Part shown: positions 1 to 9,796 of the stretch, one piece after another
Numbering within the stretch: position 1 is the first letter of the stretch
Layout of the letters: every line of letters starts with the position of its first letter
Source: an uncultured Pelagibacteraceae bacterium
GTDB lineage: Bacteria; Pseudomonadota; Alphaproteobacteria; Pelagibacterales; Pelagibacteraceae
Reading direction: 5' to 3'
Length of the DNA stretch: 64,000 bases
NCBI GenBank assembly: GCA_902567765.1
Contig: CACFNI010000003.1
Location: 1 to 64,000, forward strand
Position numbers and translations under genes: made by a program
The notes under the pieces: generated by a model
What the model was told of the DNA's origin: nothing
Seen by the model: the letters and a program-made list of their open reading frames with translations, nothing else
Databases searched by the model: none

Positions 1-1050
1 TTTCTTTTTACCTTTTTTCTTTTTAGCTTTTTCTTTTTTCTTTTTCTTGTTTACTTTTTTCTTTTTCTTCTTTTTATTTTCTTTAGCTTTTTCTTGCTTA
101 GGTTCTTTTGGCTCAACTTTTGGCTCAGCTACCTCAGGTGTCTCTGGTTCTGCAACATCTTGCTCTATAGTAGTTTCTTCAGTGATACTTTGATCAGGTG
201 TTTCTAAATCTGAAACATCTTCTCCTCTTTCTTTTAATAATACAATTCTTTTTTCTTTATCAACTTTAATATTTTGTTTGATTAAAGTTTTAATCTCTTC
301 TTTATCTAAACCAGCTTCTTTAAGTTCTTTTCTTATTTTTTTTCTGATTGCTTTCTTTTCTTCTTTTGAAGCACCTTCCATTTTTGCTGTTCTAAGTGCC
401 TTCATTCTTTTTTTGAATTTTTTTAATTGACCTTGTGAAATTTGTTTTGCTTTTCCTGGTTTCTTTCCAGACGTCATACTTGCAAATGTATAAGGGTTAT
501 TAAGCATGGTGTTTCCAAACTTATTACCAACAAGTACGGCTCCAGGTCTTAATCCTAATGTATTATTTTTTCCTGGACCGATTAACAACGTATCTGTTCT
601 TTTATTTTTTCTAGAAACTATTGTTTGAAATTCTGTTCCTCTAGATCCTAGAGTTCCTTCAGGGACTTTTACAGTTAAACTATCTGGATCTTTTTTGCTT
701 ATTAATCCAGAAATTACTTTTAAACTTCCCTCTTTAACTGTTGCAACGATTTTTCCATCATTAGTTTTAGGATCATATATAAAAGTGTCCATTAAAACTT
801 CTGAGTCTGCACCAATTGTAAATGTTGATTGATCTAATAATAAAAGTTGTGTTCCTGATCCAGCGCCTGCATAAATAGTCTCATTTAAATAAATTTTATC
901 ACCCGCTTTTAGAGTTCTTGTTTCTGTTTTAACTGTTCCTGAAATAGCACCAACTATACCAACTAGTTGTTTTTCAATACTTAACTCTTGCGATTGCGAC
1001 GTATTCACTAAGAGAAAAAAGCTTGCTACAAATGCTAAAATTTTCTTCAT
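1..1050 (-). CDS. FecR-domain secreted protein with Lys-rich C-terminal tail (truncated at window edge)
   Basis: Open reading frame from ATG (complement of cat at 1048-1050) to window edge: MKKILAFVASFFLLVNTSQSQELSIEKQLVGIVGAISGTVKTETRTLKAGDKIYLNETIYAGAGSGTQLLLLDQSTFTIG...; FecR-like GD.I and LDQSTFTIG pattern; paralog of 22745-23320. Not in the ORF track because it is truncated. Confidence 0.8.
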   Translation of the reverse strand, partial: MKKILAFVASFFLLVNTSQSQELSIEKQLVGIVGAISGTVKTETRTLKAGDKIYLNETIYAGAGSGTQLLLLDQSTFTIGADSEVLMDTFIYDPKTNDGKIVATVKEGSLKVISGLISKKDPDSLTVKVPEGTLGSRGTEFQTIVSRKNKRTDTLLIGPGKNNTLGLRPGAVLVGNKFGNTMLNNPYTFASMTSGKKPGKAKQISQGQLKKFKKRMKALRTAKMEGASKEEKKAIRKKIRKELKEAGLDKEEIKTLIKQNIKVDKEKRIVLLKERGEDVSDLETPDQSITEETTIEQDVAEPETPEVAEPKVEPKEPKQEKAKENKKKKKKKVNKKKKKEKAKKKKGKKK

Positions 1051-1169
1051 AACTAAATTATCTAAAATTTATAGTATAAATTCAACATCTTTAAAGTTAA
1101 ATTTTGACCAAAATGGGTGCATTTTTTAAAGCTTTTTTCATAAATTTAATAAAAATTAAATATTTTCTA

Positions 1170-2897
1170 TTATTTGTTTAATTGAAACCCCTTGGTGAAA
1201 CTTAATGAGTAAGAATCAGCAATATAGTCATAATTCATTATATTGGCTTCAGATATTATTTTCTCATAAGCTAAGTTTATAAACAAATTTTTGTTTGGAT
1301 CTAAAATTGGTATAAAATCACCAAGGGCTTTAGTAACTGAAATATCCATAGTATTTGTATAATCAGATCTTATAATATTTGAGACCACGCTTGTATCTTG
1401 ATGAATATAATCATTAAAACTTAAGGCGTCCCCGATAGAAATATATGCCCAAGGAAATGCAAGGTTTAATCTTAAACTAAAATCATAGGTGTGAAAATCA
1501 TTAGATCCAACTTTTGCTTCTGAAATACTGTAACCTAGCCCTGTTGAAGTTGATGCTATATCATTAATCATATAATCATGTCCGATAGAAACACTGTGGC
1601 CTATCGCATTCGTTTCATCTGCAGTTGTGTCATTCATGTTTCTGTTGTTTTTCGAGTCTGACAAAGAGTAGCCGTAACTAAATGAATGTTGATCATCTTC
1701 ACCTGCGGAAAAAAATCCACCAATACCTACCATTGTTGCAAAATTATCAGCATCATCGCCATTATCAGTTTTACTTAAAGATAATGATGGGCTGATACTT
1801 TGATTTCCAATCGTTGTATCAAAAGCAAATGAAAGACTATAACTATCAAAATCATCTGTAGTATCAGTTACTTGCCTTGAATCTGCAAAACCAGCATTAA
1901 TCATAAAAGAAGATGCCTCTCCAACACGTCTTAGTGCAGTTACACCGATATTACTATTGTAAGTTCTGTCGTGCATTGCAGTGTTAAATGGAACAATTTC
2001 ATCTGAACTAACTTGCAATCTATTCTTTGAAACACTATTAACGTTGTTATTTTGTATAAAACCTGCGCCTAAGTCTGCAAAAAAGTTCCATAACTTAGGA
2101 GCTTTTCTAGCTTTCATTTGTTCTTCAATATCTGCAACGGCTAGTAAATCTTCAGGAGACAAATCTTCACTAGATTTAATTTCCTCAATAATAATCAATG
2201 CTTTGTCTGGAGCGTCTGCTTGTACTAAAACAGATAATAAATATAATTTTATTTCTACATTGTCAGGATAAATCATATTCAATCTCTCTAAAGTAGCGAT
2301 TGTTTGTTTAAAGTTTCCAGCCTTACCTTGTTGCCTTGCGTATTTTAAGTTTAAATCTAAATCGTTAGGGTTTTGTAAAATTTCTATGTAAGTTATATTT
2401 TTGTCAGCAGAACCGGGAATAATTTTTTCTTCTCCATCAATTATTATTGTTTTCGTAGAGGTGTCGGCTTGGGTTAATTTTACAGCCGAAGCTACTTTAA
2501 TTTTCTCTTCTACTTTTGGAACATCAACAATTTCTTCACTAACTATTTTTGGTTTAACTTTTTTAATCTCTTTTTCAACTGGTTTTACAATAACTAATTC
2601 ATTGTCTATAGTAAAATTTTCTTCAATTAAAAAATCGTAATTTTTTGAATTTTTATCGACAATAAAATTTTTATTTATAAATTTTTCTTCAAAAATATCC
2701 GAATTTAAGTTTGGTAATTCAAAAGGTAAGTTTCTAAAGTTTTCACTTTTAGCTCCAGCAGGAACTGTTCGTACTGTTTCTGAAAATAAAGATAATAATC
2801 CAATGGCGAATAAAACAGGGAGAATTGATTGTTTTTTAGACTTATTTTCTAAAAGATAGTTTATTTTTTTTTTTCCTTTTTTTCTTACTTTTTTCAT
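1170..2897 (-). CDS. TPR + outer-membrane beta-barrel protein
   Basis: N-terminal signal/TM, TPR-like ITYIEILQNPNDLDLNLKYARQQGKAGNFKQTIATLERLNMIYPDN, C-terminal alternating beta-strand barrel; paralog of 21427-22755. Confidence 0.75.
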   Translation of the reverse strand: MKKVRKKGKKKINYLLENKSKKQSILPVLFAIGLLSLFSETVRTVPAGAKSENFRNLPFELPNLNSDIFEEKFINKNFIVDKNSKNYDFLIEENFTIDNELVIVKPVEKEIKKVKPKIVSEEIVDVPKVEEKIKVASAVKLTQADTSTKTIIIDGEEKIIPGSADKNITYIEILQNPNDLDLNLKYARQQGKAGNFKQTIATLERLNMIYPDNVEIKLYLLSVLVQADAPDKALIIIEEIKSSEDLSPEDLLAVADIEEQMKARKAPKLWNFFADLGAGFIQNNNVNSVSKNRLQVSSDEIVPFNTAMHDRTYNSNIGVTALRRVGEASSFMINAGFADSRQVTDTTDDFDSYSLSFAFDTTIGNQSISPSLSLSKTDNGDDADNFATMVGIGGFFSAGEDDQHSFSYGYSLSDSKNNRNMNDTTADETNAIGHSVSIGHDYMINDIASTSTGLGYSISEAKVGSNDFHTYDFSLRLNLAFPWAYISIGDALSFNDYIHQDTSVVSNIIRSDYTNTMDISVTKALGDFIPILDPNKNLFINLAYEKIISEANIMNYDYIADSYSLSFTKGFQLNK

Positions 2898-2922
2898 AAA
2901 ATAAAACCATCAAATTTAATTT

Positions 2923-3345
2923 TTAAAAAGCTTCTCCCCAAGTTCCATTTTGGTCTAATGTTAATTGACTTTCTCCATCTGTTGCTTTAATGAGATAGCC
3001 CCCTGAACCACTCTCTATACACATATCCCAGCCAGTTTCTGGCGTAATTATTTGTCCACCAGAAAATAATTCACTATTAATCTCTTTAGAAGTAGCACCC
3101 TCTCCATTTTTTTCGTCTATAGTGCAAGCTGCACCTCCATCAAGAGTAAAAAAATATTCTCCGAAGCTTGATAGATAATCTGATTGTCCTAAAGATATCT
3201 GTTGCATCATATTTTTTGCGCTAGTTTGTTTAGTTCCATCCACATAACCATTGTAAGCAATAAGACCAACAGACGAAAGAACTCCGATAATTGCAATAAC
3301 TACTAAAAGCTCGATCAAACTAAAACCCGAGCTTTTAGTAATCAT
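2923..3345 (-). CDS. type IV pilin-like protein
   Basis: Prepilin N-terminus SSGFSLIELLVVIAIIGVLSSVGLIAY; two C-terminal-half Cys. Confidence 0.85.
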   Translation of the reverse strand: MITKSSGFSLIELLVVIAIIGVLSSVGLIAYNGYVDGTKQTSAKNMMQQISLGQSDYLSSFGEYFFTLDGGAACTIDEKNGEGATSKEINSELFSGGQIITPETGWDMCIESGSGGYLIKATDGESQLTLDQNGTWGEAF

Positions 3346-3375
3346 AAATTTTAAATTGCTCTTAAGATCCGATAA

Positions 3376-3825
3376 CTACTCTATAGAAACGTTGTTCGTC
3401 ATCATTTTATCTGAAGCACAATCTTCTTCAAAACAAGTTGTAACTTTTATCGAACTACCTGTTTGTACGATAGCTACTTGACCTTGTTCTGGAGTACCAG
3501 AAGTTATTATTGCATCTTTAGAAGAGTCGAATGAGTTTTTAAAATCTGACAATGCACTTGCAGCTGCATCAGCTGTGTTTGTATCAGCTTTCCTTGTACT
3601 ACAATCAAGATCGCCACCCATTGCATCTGCGTCAGGATCAATTGAACATTTTGCAGTTTCTGCTGCAATATATTTTACTGCTGATGCGTGATTTGATTTT
3701 GTTGCACTTTTATTTGCACCTTCAATGTAACCTTGGTAAGCAACTGTACCAACAGCGGCAAGAATACCAATAATTGCTACTACAACTAATAATTCTATAA
3801 GAGTAAATCCTTTATTATTTTTCAT
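3376..3825 (-). CDS. type IV pilin (probable major pilin)
   Basis: Prepilin N-terminus KNNKGFTLIELLVVVAIIGILAAVGTVAYQGYIEG; Cys pairs. Confidence 0.88.
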   Translation of the reverse strand: MKNNKGFTLIELLVVVAIIGILAAVGTVAYQGYIEGANKSATKSNHASAVKYIAAETAKCSIDPDADAMGGDLDCSTRKADTNTADAAASALSDFKNSFDSSKDAIITSGTPEQGQVAIVQTGSSIKVTTCFEEDCASDKMMTNNVSIE

Positions 3826-3936
3826 TTTTATCCCTTTTTAATATTTTTTTTTAAGTAATAGTCTATTTAATATAAAATAATATATTAAGTAAACACTAAA
3901 AAACTTACTAATATTCTTCAATATGATGAAGTATTG

Positions 3937-3947
3937 CCCATATTGGG
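3937..3947. promoter_or_regulatory. CCCA-N3-TGGG palindrome in divergent intergenic region
   Basis: CCCATATTGGG between the pilin gene (-) and the STAS gene (+). Confidence 0.3.
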
Positions 3948-3997
3948 TCTTAATTATTGATTTTAATAATAAATTTATGTGTTATCTATAAAGTCCA

Positions 3998-4297
3998 ATG
4001 TCATACAAGGTTACAGAAGAAGGTAATATAAGCACGGTTTTTCTTAATGGAGAAATCGATATGGATGTTACTGAAAAAGCTAAAGAAGTAATATTACCTA
4101 TAGTAGAGTCAGGAAAAGAAGTTCATTTGAATTTAAAAGATGTGTCGTATATGGACTCATCAGGAATATCAGTCTTAATTGAGAGTCATCAAAAAGCCCT
4201 AGAAAAAAATACTAAAGTGGTTGTTAAAGAAGTAAGTAAGTCTGTTTTAAAAGTTATTATGATGGCTAAACTTGAACAGATTTTAAACCTTGAATAA
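3998..4297 (+). CDS. STAS-domain anti-sigma factor antagonist
   Basis: SpoIIAA/RsbV-like: GEIDM...LNLKDVSYMDSSGISVLIESHQKA. Confidence 0.88.
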   Translation: MSYKVTEEGNISTVFLNGEIDMDVTEKAKEVILPIVESGKEVHLNLKDVSYMDSSGISVLIESHQKALEKNTKVVVKEVSKSVLKVIMMAKLEQILNLE

Positions 4298-4710
4298 TGA
4301 ATTTATCAGAATCAAAAGATTTTGCTGTAAGTACTGCAAGCTTAAAAGATGTAAGGGTCTTTTGTAGAGAAATTTTTGAAAAAATTAATTTACCTCAAGA
4401 ACAAAAAGATGAATTAGTTTTGGCTATAGCCGAAGCAGCACAAAATATAGTTAAACATGGCTATAAAGGAGTTGAAGAAACTAATGATAGAATGGAAATT
4501 AAAATTTCCTTAAAAGATAAAGATCTTGAAATAGGTTTTTTTGATAAAGGTAAAGCTGTTGTTCCTGAAAATGTAAAACATAGAAAACTCGATGATATAA
4601 AACCTGGTGGCTTAGGAACTTTTTTTATAAAACAAATAATGGATAACGCTGTATTCAAAAAAGATCAAGACGGATGGGTAAACCATCTTATATTAACCAA
4701 AAAGATTTAA
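4297..4710 (+). CDS. RsbW-like anti-sigma-type serine kinase (HATPase_c)
   Basis: ELVLAIAEAAQNIVKHGYKG (N-box) and KPGGLGTFFIKQIMD (G-box); TAATG overlap with the STAS gene. Confidence 0.87.
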   Translation: MNLSESKDFAVSTASLKDVRVFCREIFEKINLPQEQKDELVLAIAEAAQNIVKHGYKGVEETNDRMEIKISLKDKDLEIGFFDKGKAVVPENVKHRKLDDIKPGGLGTFFIKQIMDNAVFKKDQDGWVNHLILTKKI

Positions 4711-5948
4711 CCGATAATTGCACCAACGTTAAAGATTGGTGAATACATTGCTATCATTAATCCGCCTATCATCACTCCCATAAAAACAATCATGATTGGT
4801 TCAATTAAGCTAGACATATTTTCTACAGAGTTATCAAATTCTTCCTCATAATACATAGCAACAGATCCGAACATTTCATCTAATTGTCCGGTTTGTTCTC
4901 CAACAGAAATCAACTGGCTAAATGTAGGAGGAAACAAAGGTTCTTTCAAAAAAAGTTTTGTTAAAGTATCTCCAGAAAAGACTCCTTTCTTAACATTCTC
5001 AAGAGCTTCTGTAACAACAACATTGTTACTTACTGATTTTGCAATTTCTAAACTTTCTAATAAATTAACTCCAGCCGCACTAAGATTTCCTAAAATTAGT
5101 GAAATTCTTGCAAGAAGTGATTTTAAAATCATATCTCCAAATACTGGTAACTTTAAAACTTGTTTATGCCATTTATATCTTACAAGTGGATTTTTAGTTG
5201 TTAAATACCTAAAAATTAAAAAGCCACCGATCCCTCCAAATAATAATACCATTCCTCCTGTACCTCTTAAAAAATCACTCATAGACATAATCGTTGCTGT
5301 AGCTTTTGGAAGTTCAATGCCCATTCCATCATACATTTTAGCAAAAACTGGAACTACTTTAACTAACATAAAAGCACTTACTGTAATCGCGACTGTAAAC
5401 ATTATAGATGGATACATTAAAGCACCTTTAATTTTTTTTTTGATTTTTTCCTTTTTTTCTAATGACTCAACAATTTTTAATAAGAAAACGTCTAACTTAC
5501 CACTGGCCTCTCCCGCTTTTATAAGGTTACAATAAACATTATCAAAATATTGTGGATACTTTTCAAAACATTTTGATAACGTAACACCACCCTCTAAGCT
5601 TTTTCTTATATCTTCAATAATTTCTTTAATTCCGGGGTTTTCAAGCTGATCTCTTAACATGCCTAAAACCTCAAGTATAGGTAAACCAGCTTTTACCATC
5701 GTTGCAAATTGTTTTGAAAAAATAAGTATATCTTCTGTTTTAGCTTTTTTTTTGCCTCCAAAAAGTGAAAAGCTAGATTTTTTAACTTTATCTTTTGCTT
5801 CAGTCTTTTTTTTCTTACCCTTTATTAAGTTTGTAATTATTACTTTTTGCTCTTTTAACTTGTGGGATGCTTCGTCTTGATTAAGAGCTTCAATTTCACC
5901 CTCAACATATTTGCCTTCAGCAATACCTTTATATGTAAATAATTCCAT
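4707..5948 (-). CDS. pilC: type IV pilus inner-membrane platform protein PilC
   Basis: Two GspF-like repeats: FSKQFATMVKAGLPILEVL...GMLRDQL and FSQLISVGEQTGQLDEMF. Confidence 0.92.
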   Translation of the reverse strand: MELFTYKGIAEGKYVEGEIEALNQDEASHKLKEQKVIITNLIKGKKKKTEAKDKVKKSSFSLFGGKKKAKTEDILIFSKQFATMVKAGLPILEVLGMLRDQLENPGIKEIIEDIRKSLEGGVTLSKCFEKYPQYFDNVYCNLIKAGEASGKLDVFLLKIVESLEKKEKIKKKIKGALMYPSIMFTVAITVSAFMLVKVVPVFAKMYDGMGIELPKATATIMSMSDFLRGTGGMVLLFGGIGGFLIFRYLTTKNPLVRYKWHKQVLKLPVFGDMILKSLLARISLILGNLSAAGVNLLESLEIAKSVSNNVVVTEALENVKKGVFSGDTLTKLFLKEPLFPPTFSQLISVGEQTGQLDEMFGSVAMYYEEEFDNSVENMSSLIEPIMIVFMGVMIGGLMIAMYSPIFNVGAIIG

Positions 5949-5958
5949 TATTGATCAA

Positions 5959-7713
5959 TTATGAGGATAAAACTCGCTCATACTCTCTAAAATTAAGATC
6001 GCCATTTGCAATCATTCTTCTTCCCATATCTTGCATGGTTTGAAAACCCTCTTTTATAGCAATTTCTTTTAATTCAGGAGTGGTAGCTTGTCTAAGTATA
6101 GCTTCTTTAATTGGTTTGGTAACTACTAAAATTTCATAAATACCTTGACGTCCTTTATAACCAGAGTCTTTACACTTTGGACAGCCTTTTCCCTTAGATG
6201 CTTTTACTCTTGATGCTTTTTCTGGAGTAAAACCTAAGTCAGTTAAAACTTTTGGATTAACGTCTTCGTCTGGTACTCTGCAATCTTTACAGTTTCTTCG
6301 TGCAAGTCTTTGCGCAAGGACCATTTGGGTTGCAGCACTTATTAAATAATCTGGTGTTCCCATGTTTTGTAACCTGGTAATTGTACTTGGTGCATCATTA
6401 GTGTGCAGTGTGCTAAATACTAAGTGTCCAGTAAGTGCAGCTTTTAGCCCAATATCAACTGTTTCCTTATCCCTCATCTCACCCACTAATATTATTTCTG
6501 GGTCTTGACGAAGAAATGATCTCAGCGCGGCAGAAAAAGTTAGTCCTATATCATCTTTAATTTGGACTTGTCCTACTCCATCTAGTTCATACTCGACAGG
6601 ATCTTCTGCTGTTAAAATATTTAAATGTGGTTTGCTTACTTCTTTAAGAATACTATACAAAGTTGTTGACTTTCCTGAACCTGTTGGTCCTGTAACAAGT
6701 ATTAACCCTTGTGTACTATGAATTGCTTTTCTTAAGTTTTTTAAATCAGCATCTTCAAAATTTAGTTGTTCTAAAGTTATGTCTCCTGCGTCTTTATTTA
6801 AAACCCGCATTACAATTCTTTCATTGCTAGCAGTTGGCAAAATAGATAATCGTAAATCAACAACTTTACCATCTATTTTAAAATTAATTGCACCATCTTG
6901 TGGTAATCTTCTTTCAGCGATATCTAACTTACCCATAATTTTAAAACGAGTAACTACTGCGCCATAATTATCATGAAGGAACTTTCTGTACTGTTCTTGC
7001 TCTTGCAACATACCATCTAAACGATAACGAACTCTTGAAGAAAATCTATATGGTTCGATATGAATATCACTCACTCCTGACTTGATTGCATCAGCAACAA
7101 CGGCTGTACTAAATTTTATAACTTCTGATTCATTTTCTAGCGCTTCTATATCTTCTTCAGGTGGTTTTTCTAAAACTTCTCCTGCTTCCCCTAAATCAGA
7201 GTCAAAAGTTTTTGTTTTTTCTTTACTAACATTTTCTTTTCTAATTGACTGTGCAGTCACATCGCCCGACTCACTTAATAGTTTATCTATGAAATTAGAA
7301 ATTTGTGTAACCTTTGCAGCATGTAATTCTATATTTTTTTTTGTAATTGCTTTAAGATTTCTCATTAAACCAAGTTTTGAACTATCTGAAATTGCTATAT
7401 GTAAATTTTTTCCCTCTACTTTAAACGGAGCAACAAAATTCATTTTAATATAATTAGATGGTAGAACTGCTTTAATTTCATCAGTAATGTCACTTTTTGT
7501 AAGATCAACAACTTCTAAATTTTGTTCCTTAACTAAAACGTCTAAAATTTTATTTTCATCTGTTAGTTTTAATTCAAATACAGCATCAATCTGTGATGAA
7601 TTTTTTTCAGTACTTACCTTCTTTATATTTGCTAAATCTTTTCCTGAAATAATGTCATGGTCAATTAAGACATTAATTAAATTTATTTCACTTTCTCTAC
7701 TTATTTTAAGCAT
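5959..7713 (-). CDS. pilB: type IV pilus assembly ATPase PilB
   Basis: GspE family: GLILVTGPTGSGKSTTLYSIL, EIILVGEMRDKETVDIGLKAALTGHLVFSTLHTNDAPSTITRL, CKDC/CPKC zinc motif. Confidence 0.94.
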   Translation of the reverse strand: MLKISRESEINLINVLIDHDIISGKDLANIKKVSTEKNSSQIDAVFELKLTDENKILDVLVKEQNLEVVDLTKSDITDEIKAVLPSNYIKMNFVAPFKVEGKNLHIAISDSSKLGLMRNLKAITKKNIELHAAKVTQISNFIDKLLSESGDVTAQSIRKENVSKEKTKTFDSDLGEAGEVLEKPPEEDIEALENESEVIKFSTAVVADAIKSGVSDIHIEPYRFSSRVRYRLDGMLQEQEQYRKFLHDNYGAVVTRFKIMGKLDIAERRLPQDGAINFKIDGKVVDLRLSILPTASNERIVMRVLNKDAGDITLEQLNFEDADLKNLRKAIHSTQGLILVTGPTGSGKSTTLYSILKEVSKPHLNILTAEDPVEYELDGVGQVQIKDDIGLTFSAALRSFLRQDPEIILVGEMRDKETVDIGLKAALTGHLVFSTLHTNDAPSTITRLQNMGTPDYLISAATQMVLAQRLARRNCKDCRVPDEDVNPKVLTDLGFTPEKASRVKASKGKGCPKCKDSGYKGRQGIYEILVVTKPIKEAILRQATTPELKEIAIKEGFQTMQDMGRRMIANGDLNFREYERVLSS

Positions 7714-9284
7714 TATAAAATCCTTGGAGCGATAAACACTAAAAGTTCATTCATTCTATCGCTTTTTGTTGTTCCTTTAAACATTTTTCCTATAATAGGA
7801 AGTTTACTTACTCCAGGAACTTGTTCTGCTGCGTTTGAGATGTCATTTTTCTTAATTCCACCAATTACAACGATATCTCCATCAGCTATCAAGAGTTTTG
7901 TCGCGATTTCCATTTTGTTAATACCTACTGCCGCTGGGTCTGTCCTATCTGGGGTATCATTATTAACCTGAACCTCTAAAAGTACGTTACCATCACCAAT
8001 TATACTCGGAGTTACAGTTAATTTTAAAGCAGCGTCTTTAAATGTAGGTGCTGTATTATCTGTACCTGCAACAGGTATCTGAACACCTTGAGTGATAGAC
8101 GCAACCTGATTGTCTAACGTAAATAATTTAGGATTAGAAATAGTTTTTCCTAAACCTTCTTTTTCTAAGGCCTCTATTTGAAGTTTTAAAACAGCTGAAC
8201 CTGTTTTTTTAAGAACTCCTATACCGCTTGTCGCACCAATTGCATTGAAATTATATATACCGTCAGAACCAGCACTTCCTGCAGCACTAATACCAGCTGT
8301 ACCTGAAGAAATTTCTGCACCTGATCCAGATGCTGCTCCAACAGTTGTTCCTCCAACTGTACCGCCAATTCTTTCTGACTTTCTTGTATAAGCTCCACCA
8401 AGTTTATTTCCTAGTGCTCTTTCAAAAGTAGAAGTTGCTTCAACAATAAAAGCTTCAATTAATACTTGTTTAGTTCTAACATCAATTTCTCTTATAACTT
8501 TATCAACTACATCCAAGTCTTTTTCTTTTCCTCTTACAATAATAGATCTTGTAGTTTTTTCTTCTGTCACCTGTATTGGTGAATAAGTTGCACTCTCACC
8601 AACTGATGTAAATAATTCTGATATTGTAGCTTTAGCCTCAGCGGGCGTTATATAATAAAGTCTAAATATTTCTGAAACGATTGGTTCTACTGAATTTTCT
8701 AATTCAACTTTTTTTCTAACTGCTGAAGCTCTTGCAGATTTATAACTTTCTTGGGAGGTTAATGTAGCTGGGGAATGGACTCTTATAATATTACTAGCAA
8801 CATCAATATCAGCTGCAAAATTTTTCATATCTAATAAAGCATTAAAAGCTTTGTCCCAAGGCACACTTGATAGTTCTGCAGAAATTGCGCCAGCAACATC
8901 ATCGCCTACTAAGATGTTAACATCTCCTATTTTTGCCATTAAACCCATGGCCTCTTTGTAATCTAGATTTTGAAATTTGAATGATACGTCTTGCTTTAGT
9001 AGCGTATATTCATCTGGAATTAGTAAATAATTTTTTTCTTTAACAGATGAAATTTGTTTTCTTTTTTCTAATACTTTAATATCACCTTCAACTGGTGTTG
9101 GTCCCATTTTTGCACTTTTTTCAACTTCTATTTTTCCTAATTTTTTTACATCTTCTTTAATTAATGGTGTATCGTGTTTAAAGCCTTTATTCTTTTTGAT
9201 CTTAGACATTTGTTGTGCACATCCGCTCAAAACAAAAGATAAGAATATTAAAGAAATTATTATTTGAAATGACTTAAAATTCAT
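7713..9284 (-). CDS. pilQ: type IV pilus secretin (PilQ/MshL-like)
   Basis: Lipoprotein-like N-terminus FVLSGCAQ; secretin VLIEAFIVEATSTFERALG..., VPGVSKLPIIGKMFKG. Confidence 0.9.
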   Translation of the reverse strand: MNFKSFQIIISLIFLSFVLSGCAQQMSKIKKNKGFKHDTPLIKEDVKKLGKIEVEKSAKMGPTPVEGDIKVLEKRKQISSVKEKNYLLIPDEYTLLKQDVSFKFQNLDYKEAMGLMAKIGDVNILVGDDVAGAISAELSSVPWDKAFNALLDMKNFAADIDVASNIIRVHSPATLTSQESYKSARASAVRKKVELENSVEPIVSEIFRLYYITPAEAKATISELFTSVGESATYSPIQVTEEKTTRSIIVRGKEKDLDVVDKVIREIDVRTKQVLIEAFIVEATSTFERALGNKLGGAYTRKSERIGGTVGGTTVGAASGSGAEISSGTAGISAAGSAGSDGIYNFNAIGATSGIGVLKKTGSAVLKLQIEALEKEGLGKTISNPKLFTLDNQVASITQGVQIPVAGTDNTAPTFKDAALKLTVTPSIIGDGNVLLEVQVNNDTPDRTDPAAVGINKMEIATKLLIADGDIVVIGGIKKNDISNAAEQVPGVSKLPIIGKMFKGTTKSDRMNELLVFIAPRIL

Positions 9285-9796
9285 TAAAAAGGCTCCGAGG
9301 TTTCTTTGATTTGATTTTTAAAATTAATAACTAAAAACGAATTATCCCCTTTTTCAAAAATTGCTTGCTCAGCTTTAAGTGCAACTAATTTTATACCTGG
9401 GCTAAGTTCTTCATTCATCTGCAATGTAACTATTTCTCCAGTTGGGTTAATTAAAGATACATAGCTCTCATATTCACCATTCATTATTCCAACAAGTTTA
9501 AAATTATATAAACTCATTTGTGCTCTCTCTTCATCGCTGTTGGTAATTACAGATACGGTGCTTGCTCCTCCCAAAGATGCATCTCCAACAAATGGATCGT
9601 TTAATGGAAGAGGCTCCTCTTTGCCAATCTCCGAACTAATGTTTAATTGTTGATCTGCTTGTTTCTGTTTAACTTTTTTATTAATTTCTTTTGCTTTATC
9701 AATTATGTTTTGTTCAGTATCATGATTTTCAGCATGTAAACTGAAAATGCTAAATGAAGCTACAACGCTTAATATTAATAATTTTTTAAAACTCAT
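9284..9796 (-). CDS. PilP-like pilus assembly lipoprotein/periplasmic protein
   Basis: Position between PilO-like and secretin; DPFVGD... YNFKLVGIMNGEYESYVSLINPTGEIVTLQMNEEL resembles the PilP HR domain. Confidence 0.65.
   Translation of the reverse strand: MSFKKLLILSVVASFSIFSLHAENHDTEQNIIDKAKEINKKVKQKQADQQLNISSEIGKEEPLPLNDPFVGDASLGGASTVSVITNSDEERAQMSLYNFKLVGIMNGEYESYVSLINPTGEIVTLQMNEELSPGIKLVALKAEQAIFEKGDNSFLVINFKNQIKETSEPF

Noticed and set aside
1981-2271. ORF-track plus-strand ORFs antisense to coding genes (for example 1981-2271, 5023-5535, 7082-7453, 25435-25881, 46923-47318, 49312-49611, 56784-57221)
   Set aside because: They lie fully inside well-supported minus-strand genes and their translations show no family signal; treated as shadow ORFs.
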